Positions 27,038 to 34,133 of a stretch of 37,404 bases of DNA are shown piece by piece. Origin of the DNA: Gammaproteobacteria bacterium (GTDB lineage: Bacteria > Pseudomonadota > Gammaproteobacteria > S012-40). The notes under the pieces are model-generated. The model was given only the letters and a program-made list of their open reading frames with translations. It was not told the DNA's origin and did no database searches. Within the stretch, counting starts at the first letter, position 1. Each line of letters begins with the position of its first letter. Position numbers and translations under genes: made by a program. The stretch is from contig CAKKRP010000060.1 of assembly GCA_919902765.1 (NCBI GenBank), positions 1 through 37,404 on the forward strand, read 5' to 3'.

Positions 27038-27065
27038 ATATCGACAGGCCGGTCGCCAAAGTTTA
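27038..27065 (-). promoter_or_regulatory. Sigma28 (FliA)-like promoter upstream of motA
   Basis: The minus strand reads TAAACTTT (27065-27058), 12 bases, then GTCGATAT (27045-27038). The consensus is TAAAGTTT-N11-GCCGATAA; seven of eight and six of eight positions match, with a spacer one base longer. Transcription would begin near 27028, about 40 bases before the motA ATG. Confidence 0.65.
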
Positions 27066-27136
27066 CCCCTGCCATTGCATCGCTTTTTATGTCACAATCG
27101 CCCCCCGGAACACGGGGCTCAGGGCAACGCGCAAAC

Positions 27137-27167
27137 GCCGGCCCTAACGCCCTATATAGGCGTCGGC
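27137..27167. other. Compound hairpin in the motA/ccp divergent region
   Basis: GCCG...CGGC encloses ACGCC-CTATATA-GGCGT (stem 27147-27151 with 27159-27163). It lies 54 bases before the cytochrome c peroxidase ATG. It could be a leader hairpin or an operator in the shared divergent promoter region; no regulator site is recognised. Confidence 0.4.
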
Positions 27168-27221
27168 TTAGTTTTAGGGTGGCCAGCGCCACCTGCCGAT
27201 TAAACTCGCTTAAGGTTGAAA

Positions 27222-28268
27222 ATGCAACATTACCTGTTTTTGTTATTGCTGTTGTGCGGCGCGCCATCTGCGTGGTCGTTTGACATTTTGCAAGCGTTAC
27301 CGAAAACCGCGCCTGCGCCACAGGACAACCCGCAAACCGCCGCCAAAATAAATCTGGGAAAAACGCTTTTTTTTGACCCCAGACTGTCCGCCGATGGCGG
27401 TTTAAGTTGCGACGACTGCCACCAATTGGCGGGCGGCGGCGAGGACAAAGGCACATCCCAAGGCCGTAGCCAACGCAAGTTAAAACGTTCTGCGCCTACG
27501 CTATGGAATGTTGCGTTTCAAACGGTGTTGTTCATGGACGGGCGCGCCACCAGCTTGGAGCTACAGGCCGCTGAACATTTGCTAGACCCTGCGGTAATGG
27601 CCTTGGCGACGGAAGAATCCTTAGTCGCGCGATTATCGAGCATGCGTGGCTATCGTGAATTATTTCGGCAAACATTTGGCGATGACACCATCAGCCTATT
27701 GCGCACCACGCAGGCGCTCGCGAGCTTCGAACGCACACTGCTAACACCCAACAGCGCCTTTGATCGTTACATTAAAGGCAAAAAAAAGGCCCTCACCGAA
27801 CAACAAAAACGCGGCTTGACACTGTTTGACGAGCGAGGCTGTTTGTCCTGCCATTTCGGCGTCAATTTCGCCGGACCGGCGCCTGGCCCCGCGATCGGCA
27901 TGGGCGAAGGATTTTATGAATTGTTCCCCAACCACCTGGGCAGCGAATACGACCAAAAATACGCCCTCGCAGATGACCTAGGGCGCTACAACGTGACCCA
28001 AGACCCAGGGCACAAATACATGTGGCGAGTACCTATTTTGCGCAACATCGCCCTCACCGCGCCGTATTTTCACAATGGATCGGTGAACACCTTGGAAGAA
28101 GCCGTGCGCATCATGGCCAAGACACAGTTGCGCCTACAACTAAACGACACCGACAACGCGGATATCGTCGCGTTTTTGCAAAGTTTGACCGGCGAACGCC
28201 CGCAAATCACGCTACCGCAACTGCCCAGCACGCCGGGTTATACGCCGTTGCCGACGCGCAATCGTTAG
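27222..28268 (+). CDS. Di-heme cytochrome c peroxidase
   Basis: A 348-residue periplasmic di-heme protein of the CcpA/MauG group that reduces hydrogen peroxide with electrons from c-type cytochromes. The signal peptide is residues 1-19 (cleavage after APSAWS). Heme c motifs are CDDCH (63-67) and CLSCH (about 205-209). GKTLFFDPRLSADG and FHNGSVNTLEEAVRIM are typical peroxidase blocks. The ATG at 27222 has TAAGG 6 bases upstream, preferred over a TTG two codons earlier. It stands alone on the plus strand, followed by a GC-rich hairpin. The exact subgroup (peroxidase or MauG-like) is not settled by sequence alone. Confidence 0.9.
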   Translation: MQHYLFLLLLLCGAPSAWSFDILQALPKTAPAPQDNPQTAAKINLGKTLFFDPRLSADGGLSCDDCHQLAGGGEDKGTSQGRSQRKLKRSAPTLWNVAFQTVLFMDGRATSLELQAAEHLLDPAVMALATEESLVARLSSMRGYRELFRQTFGDDTISLLRTTQALASFERTLLTPNSAFDRYIKGKKKALTEQQKRGLTLFDERGCLSCHFGVNFAGPAPGPAIGMGEGFYELFPNHLGSEYDQKYALADDLGRYNVTQDPGHKYMWRVPILRNIALTAPYFHNGSVNTLEEAVRIMAKTQLRLQLNDTDNADIVAFLQSLTGERPQITLPQLPSTPGYTPLPTRNR

Positions 28269-28284
28269 ACCACGCTTATGACCT

Positions 28285-28303
28285 CCCCCTTTGAAAAAGG
28301 GGG
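28285..28303 (+). terminator. GC-rich palindrome after ccp
   Basis: A perfect stem of 8 bp (CCCCCTTT with AAAGGGGG) with a 3-base loop, followed by GATGGAGGGGGA, lies 16 bp after the peroxidase stop. It can act as a terminator hairpin but has no T-run. It resembles a CCCCCTTT-type repeat dispersed in many bacterial genomes; a related palindrome is at 34165-34188. Confidence 0.5.
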
Positions 28304-28355
28304 ATGGAGGGGGATTCGTCGGCGGAGTGTTAAAAATGGTTGATCAAAATTGCGC

Positions 28356-28829
28356 TTAAATCAGCAGCATTATTTCGTAATTTATCAACAGCAAATAAAA
28401 TGCGAAGGTACCCCACAATACATGCGCGCCGTTAAAATATCGAAATACGAGAAAGCGCTTATGTAACAGCGCCACCACAAGACATACGGCGGTGAGCACA
28501 TATTTTACGGCGAAAAAAACCCGCACATCCGTTTCTAATAATACACGCATCACCGGGTTGAGCTCGGCACCGCCGCGCCCTAGAATAATTAACGTCATAA
28601 ACGCATCTGCAACACACAACAAAATGGTCGTCACTATCAACGCAAAAAACAGCGGTTCATGGTGATCGACTAAAATATTATGACGCGGATCGGCGTCTCT
28701 GCGCACCTTGGCGCGGCGGCGTGACAACACGGCGGCCCACAGGGTGCGCGCATATTTACGCCGCCGCTCTGCGGGGGCCGCACGGCGCTCTTGCGCGCGG
28801 TGTCGGGTTGCGGAAATTCGCGTATGCAT
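28356..28829 (-). CDS. DUF5658-type membrane protein
   Basis: A 157-residue protein with an Arg-rich cytoplasmic N-terminus (about 1-48) and three to four membrane segments (about 60-80, 100-122, 130-155). The block ADAFMTLIILGRGGAELNPV is typical of DUF5658, in which an Asp/Thr-containing helix is followed by Gly and E(L/A)NP. Function of the family is unknown. The ATG at 28829 is preferred over a preceding GTG. It is the last gene of a minus-strand cluster, 93 bp after the Nudix gene. Confidence 0.65.
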   Translation of the reverse strand: MHTRISATRHRAQERRAAPAERRRKYARTLWAAVLSRRRAKVRRDADPRHNILVDHHEPLFFALIVTTILLCVADAFMTLIILGRGGAELNPVMRVLLETDVRVFFAVKYVLTAVCLVVALLHKRFLVFRYFNGAHVLWGTFAFYLLLINYEIMLLI

Positions 28830-28922
28830 CACGTTTTTAGCGTCTTCTAACGCGTTATTTTCAAGACGTTGCAGATGGATGTATCCCTAAAACGTGACCT
28901 GTATCACACCCATGAGACGCCA

Positions 28923-29357
28923 TTATCTCAATGGCGCGACCGCGCCGTGGTCTCGATATCTGAAATAATCTTCTAAAATCAGCGCGTGGTCAAAAGCTAA
29001 GGATTTAGGAATATCTTTACGCAGAAAAATTCCGACGTTTTTGGCGTCGTCCGCCGCGTGCGGGTCGCCGCCGGCCTGCGCGACATACACCAAACTAATG
29101 GTATGCCCGCGCGGATCGCGTGCGGCCGCAGAATAACAACCCAATAACGCGATCAAGCGCACCTGCAAACACGTTTCTTCCGCCGCCTCGCGTATGGCCG
29201 CGTGTTCAACCGTCTCACCCACATCGACGAATCCACCGGGAATCGCCCACCCAAATGGCGGATTGCGTCGTTCTATTAACACAATCGGGCGCTCTGGACG
29301 GTCGATCAATTCGATGATGGCATCTGCGGCCACCGGCGGGGTGATAGGTACGGGCAT
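28923..29357 (-). CDS. Nudix hydrolase
   Basis: A 144-residue hydrolase of nucleoside-diphosphate-linked compounds. The Nudix box runs from Gly42 through Leu64: GFVDVGE, seven residues, then REAAEETCL. All metal-binding glutamates are present; the usual Gly near the end is Cys63. The substrate cannot be read from sequence, although ADP-ribose or similar dinucleotides are common for this short type. It follows the trypsin-like gene after 5 bp, so the two are probably co-transcribed. A small hairpin (GCCATT/AATGGC, 28919-28935) overlaps the stop. Confidence 0.88.
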   Translation of the reverse strand: MPVPITPPVAADAIIELIDRPERPIVLIERRNPPFGWAIPGGFVDVGETVEHAAIREAAEETCLQVRLIALLGCYSAAARDPRGHTISLVYVAQAGGDPHAADDAKNVGIFLRKDIPKSLAFDHALILEDYFRYRDHGAVAPLR

Positions 29358-29362
29358 AGGCC

Positions 29363-30190
29363 TTACACAAAGCCTTTTTCGCGCAAATAGGCATACACGA
29401 CTTCGACCACCAGGTGGGCGTGTATCACCACGCCGATATTGACCGTTTGCTGACCCGGCCGTTGATAGAGGTCTGCCAATGGCGCTAAATTCGCCCCTTC
29501 GTGTGGATCGCGATGATAATAATTGGCGGCTGCTAAGATGCCTAAAAACAACAGTGATTCAGCATTTAAATTATTCCTATCGCGCTGTAAAAACACCGGG
29601 CTGCCCGCTAATCCGGGATGGATTGCGATATCGACTAAACTATGGCGTTGACCGCCCCAAGCGATGCGTCCCGGCGTCGCCAAGTTGCCGCGCCTGATCA
29701 CCGGCAAGATATGTTTAGGGTCCCACACCGCCGATAAATAACCGACCAAAACGACATCTTCTACGCTGAGCGAACCGTTCAACTCATCTTCCGTCAGCAA
29801 GGATTCCGCGCCTATGGTTTGAAAATACGTGGGCACGCCGGATTCTTCTATATGTTTTACAAAGGGCACGAACGGCGTAATGGCGAGATCCACGTCCACC
29901 CCTGGGTGGGCAAACCACAATTTATCAAAATTATCGATATCCAGTGTATAACCCTTGTCCAACAAGGGCGCACCGCGCGACTCTTGAAAAAAGGTCACAC
30001 GCCCGCTCTGCGCGTTCATCACAGCGCTGTGGGTCGTCACTAAAAACGGATATTTATTTTCTTCCACTTCCAGCTCGAACACCACGCCCGTAGCGGCGCG
30101 ACGCTTGCCCAGCGCATCATCGGTTTCGATGTGTACAGTGCTGAACATGAGTTGCTCAAGATAATTTTTAACGACAAATGTATTAGTCAT
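29363..30190 (-). CDS. Trypsin-fold protein lacking catalytic residues (pseudoprotease)
   Basis: A 275-residue protein of a trypsin-like peptidase fold. Blocks are the His-region [12 protein letters not shown] (about 47-58), the Asp-region [13 protein letters not shown] (about 95-107) and the Ser-region [14 protein letters not shown] (about 189-202). Active relatives have LVTNRHV and HPGxSGSPVF. Here the His position reads Ser (a His is displaced by one) and the nucleophile Ser is Ala, so the protein is probably catalytically dead, although the Asp is kept. No signal peptide is seen, so it is probably cytoplasmic. ATG 30190 is chosen; an upstream TTG is unlikely. The downstream Nudix gene is 5 bp away. 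A structural or binding role is inferred. Confidence 0.6.
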   Translation of the reverse strand: MTNTFVVKNYLEQLMFSTVHIETDDALGKRRAATGVVFELEVEENKYPFLVTTHSAVMNAQSGRVTFFQESRGAPLLDKGYTLDIDNFDKLWFAHPGVDVDLAITPFVPFVKHIEESGVPTYFQTIGAESLLTEDELNGSLSVEDVVLVGYLSAVWDPKHILPVIRRGNLATPGRIAWGGQRHSLVDIAIHPGLAGSPVFLQRDRNNLNAESLLFLGILAAANYYHRDPHEGANLAPLADLYQRPGQQTVNIGVVIHAHLVVEVVYAYLREKGFV

Positions 30191-30247
30191 ATACCACAAC
30201 AGCGCCACACCGATGTTTACACACGCGCAGGGCAAACGTTAATAAAA

Positions 30248-31156
30248 TCAAGCCATCGCCTGCAACCATAATAAATATATCATTGGCTGCATTCCCACCA
30301 CCCAGGCTGCAAAATAAATTGACAATGTACGCTCTTTTTTGATTAATGAACGTACTATAAATACGCTATCGGCGCAACAAAACGCCAACGAAGCATATAA
30401 TGCAGAGGCAAACAATACGGCCGCCAAGGTTTGTAAATCCACACCCGCCTCGGCCAAGGTGACATCGCCGATCACCCACTCGCTGAAGAAAAATATACCG
30501 CTCAATACCATCGCTATCGCGAGAAACCCCCACGGCAGGATTTCCACTCCTGGGAGCGGTCGTGTTTTTTTTCGCTCATCCCCATAGGCCGTGATCTGCG
30601 ACAGCACGTCTGCGCCGTGTTTCAAGCTGTTATCCACCTGCTGCGCCACCTGTTCTAGGGTGGCTTTAATTATTTTCTCAAACTGTTCTTGCCGGTCTTG
30701 CGCAGCGCCATCTCCTCGCCCCGCATATTCCACATGCATGGTTTCCAATTGTATCCTACGTCTACATAGAGCGCCAATCTCGGCCATCCAGTGTTGCCAC
30801 ATTAATAGGGCGTTTAATAAGTCAGGCCGCGCTTCCAGGGCCGCGCTGACACGCGCATGGTCAAATTCGGGCAGGCGCACTATCCAACCTGCGGGAATCA
30901 GCGCCAAACGCTTGCGCCCTTCCAACCATGGCCGCAGCACGAGCGTCTGCGCACGGGACAATTCCTGTAATTGCAGACGCAGTATCGCCACCGCGAGGGC
31001 GATATCCTCGATTTGTTTGTGCAGGCGCTGGCGATAATCTTTTAACCCTTGATAGCCGAAGGCCGCAGCAGAGCCCGCAAACGCCGCCAAGGCCATAGGC
31101 CATAACGCGTTAAAGGTGTTAACGAGCCAAAATAACGCTGCTTGCAAGTGGTTCAT
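30248..31156 (-). CDS. Membrane protein of unknown family, four helices plus coil
   Basis: I do not recognise this 302-residue protein. One membrane segment near the N-terminus (about 10-34) is followed by a long soluble helical domain (about 36-200) with many Leu, Gln and Arg residues, probably coiled coil. Three membrane segments close the protein (about 208-228, 243-268, 277-300). An Arg-rich CRRRIQLETM stretch and KIIKATLEQVAQQVDNSLKH lie in the soluble part. It begins a minus-strand cluster with the pseudoprotease gene 57 bp downstream. The codon use and length look like a real gene. A link to the neighbours is by position only. Confidence 0.75.
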   Translation of the reverse strand: MNHLQAALFWLVNTFNALWPMALAAFAGSAAAFGYQGLKDYRQRLHKQIEDIALAVAILRLQLQELSRAQTLVLRPWLEGRKRLALIPAGWIVRLPEFDHARVSAALEARPDLLNALLMWQHWMAEIGALCRRRIQLETMHVEYAGRGDGAAQDRQEQFEKIIKATLEQVAQQVDNSLKHGADVLSQITAYGDERKKTRPLPGVEILPWGFLAIAMVLSGIFFFSEWVIGDVTLAEAGVDLQTLAAVLFASALYASLAFCCADSVFIVRSLIKKERTLSIYFAAWVVGMQPMIYLLWLQAMA

Positions 31157-31207
31157 AGATGCACATCATGACTAGGGGCGGGCCGCCACCTTATCAAACG
31201 GCAAATT

Positions 31208-33913
31208 TTATACCACGCGTCGGCGATAACGGCGTCTTAGGCGTTGCATCCCGACCCATAACAATAACGCCATCCCCCCTACCCCGTCCGCGCCCCAGCG
31301 CGAAGAAGAGGATGGGTAGGCCACTTCAACCTGCATCGCCACGCGATTATTGGCGGGCGTGGGATCGGCGAACAACCCGCCTACGCCGAAATTGACTTGG
31401 TAAGCGCCGCTAAAACTGGGTGTGACGGTGACGCTTGCGGCGACCGAGTTCGCACCGGTAAACGGGCAGCTATAAAAATTATCGAATAACACGCAACCGG
31501 TAAGCGAAGATGTCGCGTTCGCATTGCTTTCAGGCAATTCTACCCATAACCTAGGTCGATCATCTGCGGCAACCAACGAATTGGTAAGCGTAATATTAAA
31601 AGTGATGCTTGCGCCCAATTGAATATTGGGGGAACTCGCCACACCCGCCACTGCGAAATCCACTAGATCGGCATTCGCCTCATCCCATACGACCATCCAC
31701 CCATCGCGCGTACCTTGCAACGCGGAACCACTCACCGTCGCGGCGGCATCGGCGCTCTCCGTGCCGCCCACCGCAACCCATTTTTTCCCCTGATTCGCCA
31801 AGGCGACATCATAAAAAAAATCGACCCCCGCACCGCCCATAAAAGTGCTGGTCGCCAGCGTTAAAGGCGTCTCAACCGTCGCGTCATAAACGAAGCGTGC
31901 GAGAAAGCCATCGCTTTGCCGTACCAACGATTGCGCCGCGTTTTTTAATAAAAAATCAGACGAGGCCGTGTGCCCGGCGACTATCAAATCGAACGTAGTC
32001 CCGTTGGACAACGGCCAAACCGCTAAGGATTCCGCATTATCTGCGGAACTGCCGCCGAGGGTGGAAGAAAATAACAATTGACTCCCTGATGCGTTAAACC
32101 CGGCCACGAATGCGTCATAATCCTCGCTCGTTCGCCCAGGCCGATTCGGCTGCGCGGTGATCTCCGGTATTTGTTTGTAGAGTGGAAAAGACCTCAGCGC
32201 AGGGTCACCTGCCGGGAGCGGGGTTCCTGCCGTCAACGGCGCCAATCCCGATTGAGTCGCGCCGGTTAGAAATATATTGATGCCGCTCACCCGCACACGC
32301 GACGCCAATTCATCCCGCGACCCGCCTAAATAGGTCGTAAAATTGATCGTATAACTATTGAGCGCACCTTGCGCCCATTGAGTCAAAAATGCATCTCGGC
32401 ATGGAAACGCCGCCCCTTGATCGGCGGATAAGCCACCCTTGGCGCAGGTACCGCCTGCAAATGATTTATAACTATAGGTTGACTTAGCAGGTTTACCGAT
32501 ATCTGCAGAATTTGTATGCCCGGCTAAATAAATATTGCCGCTGTTATCGACGTCCAAACTCACCCCGTAGTCATCGCCCGAGCCGCCGAAACGAGTGGCA
32601 AATGCCACACCCCAGGTCGCGCCGGTCGGATCTCTGATGTTATCTTCGAATATCTTCACTACAAACGCATCAAGCTTCTTTGGAGTGCTCGATAAAGGGT
32701 TGAATACCTTAAAATCAGAGGAATCGCTGGTGCCTGCCACGTAAATATACGAGTTATTATAAACAATGGCGCGCCCCGCCTCTTTACCGCCGCTGCCATA
32801 ATAGGTGGAATTTATCAGCACTAAGTTGTTATCAAAACTTGCAACAAAGGCATCCGGCGCCACCACCAGGCCGCTAATGGCGTCACGGCCTATGGAGGCT
32901 TGCGGAGGCGTGTTTCCCCGTATAGGGAAATCGTCGGAAAGGGTAGAGCCGGTGATATAAATTCTGCCTGACCCAGGGTCTATCGCAATCGCATGCCCGG
33001 CATCTTCATCGTTGCCGCCTAAATAGGTCACTAGGTCAGTAACGCCTGTAGTTACATCAATCTTAGCCACAACTACGTCGCGTTTTTTTGCATAGGCGAG
33101 CAACGGAGCGGATAAATCCGCCGAGGTGGTCGTGCCCACCACATAATATTTCGTTTCCCCCACACCCACCGCGATACCCTCAATCGCCTCGCCGCCACCC
33201 CCTCCTATGAACCTTGCCAGACTTACCTTGGGATCAATGACCGTAGGCACATCCGCACGCTGACCACGCATTGCGATGCCCCAACTGCCGTCTTTGTGCT
33301 TAACGAAATGTCCTTGCACCGGCACACGTCGATCATTCAATAATTGATAGATGTACGGCGCATGATGTTTCCACTGCGTGGTACCGGCCTCCACCACTAA
33401 CTCGCCTTGTGCATTTAACCAGCTACGCTCCGCACCACGTAAGCGCATGCGTATCGCCGCCGCCGAGGCCCCAGGCGCAACCACCCAATCGTATTCCACG
33501 GATTCGCCGTCCAACCTGAAGACCATGTCTATACCTGGATATACTTGGCGGTAAATAACGCGTTGAAAGGTGGGCGCGACGATGGATCGCCGCCCGCGAT
33601 AATAGCGGTGTACGCGCGTCAAGCGCCCTAGGCCCTGCGGACGCACCCTATGGCCACCTAATAATTCGATGGCCACCTCGCGATCTTGCATCCGCCATGC
33701 GCACGACGCATCGCCACACAACACCGCATAATTGGGCGCGCGTACTACGTATTGGATAGTGGTCGCGGCCTGCCCCCGATTGGCTTCGAACACGGGAGAA
33801 ATCGAGGGTGTAACGGCCGCGCTCGCCGCTGCGCTCCAAACCATGAGCGATATGAGTGCCGTTATGGTCCGGCACCGGCGTGCAACTGCAACCAGGAAAA
33901 TGTTTATAATCAT
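31208..33913 (-). CDS. Secreted SBBP beta-propeller protein with sorting-like tail
   Basis: A 901-residue exported protein. The ATG at 33911-33913 has TGGAG 7 bases upstream and gives a signal peptide of about 34 residues (ending AAASAA); longer frames lack a ribosome site. The first about 230 residues have the FEANRGQ-type domain common before SBBP repeats. Repeats with a (F/Y)LGG or FGGSGDD start and an IY(I/L)(T/A)GxTxSxDF end recur at least five times, forming propeller blades. A DUF11-like beta domain follows (about 770-880). The C-terminus is SSSSR, Gly/Gly, a hydrophobic stretch and an Arg cluster, like GlyGly- or PEP-CTERM sorting tails. Surface location is inferred. Confidence 0.8.
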   Translation of the reverse strand: MIINIFLVAVARRCRTITALISLMVWSAAASAAVTPSISPVFEANRGQAATTIQYVVRAPNYAVLCGDASCAWRMQDREVAIELLGGHRVRPQGLGRLTRVHRYYRGRRSIVAPTFQRVIYRQVYPGIDMVFRLDGESVEYDWVVAPGASAAAIRMRLRGAERSWLNAQGELVVEAGTTQWKHHAPYIYQLLNDRRVPVQGHFVKHKDGSWGIAMRGQRADVPTVIDPKVSLARFIGGGGGEAIEGIAVGVGETKYYVVGTTTSADLSAPLLAYAKKRDVVVAKIDVTTGVTDLVTYLGGNDEDAGHAIAIDPGSGRIYITGSTLSDDFPIRGNTPPQASIGRDAISGLVVAPDAFVASFDNNLVLINSTYYGSGGKEAGRAIVYNNSYIYVAGTSDSSDFKVFNPLSSTPKKLDAFVVKIFEDNIRDPTGATWGVAFATRFGGSGDDYGVSLDVDNSGNIYLAGHTNSADIGKPAKSTYSYKSFAGGTCAKGGLSADQGAAFPCRDAFLTQWAQGALNSYTINFTTYLGGSRDELASRVRVSGINIFLTGATQSGLAPLTAGTPLPAGDPALRSFPLYKQIPEITAQPNRPGRTSEDYDAFVAGFNASGSQLLFSSTLGGSSADNAESLAVWPLSNGTTFDLIVAGHTASSDFLLKNAAQSLVRQSDGFLARFVYDATVETPLTLATSTFMGGAGVDFFYDVALANQGKKWVAVGGTESADAAATVSGSALQGTRDGWMVVWDEANADLVDFAVAGVASSPNIQLGASITFNITLTNSLVAADDRPRLWVELPESNANATSSLTGCVLFDNFYSCPFTGANSVAASVTVTPSFSGAYQVNFGVGGLFADPTPANNRVAMQVEVAYPSSSSRWGADGVGGMALLLWVGMQRLRRRYRRRVV

Positions 33914-34133
33914 AGTGTTACTCCATCTTGCCCGTGTCATAGCAGGCCCTGCCGCCTCAAGATATTTAGGCATATGCCGACATTGTAGCCACAGTCTAGG
34001 CGTCGGACTGATGGTCAATGATACCTAATTTTCGGCGTTATTAGTTCTATACGGCAAAAAATCATGGCCCTGACAACCCGATGCTAGATATTTCAGCTTA
34101 AGCTTTACCAGCGATGCTAAGGAATTCGTACCC

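Noticed and set aside
33648-34028. Several overlapping frames opposite to the start of the propeller gene
   Set aside because: They lie antisense to a well-supported signal peptide and domain region and have no ribosome sites or family features.
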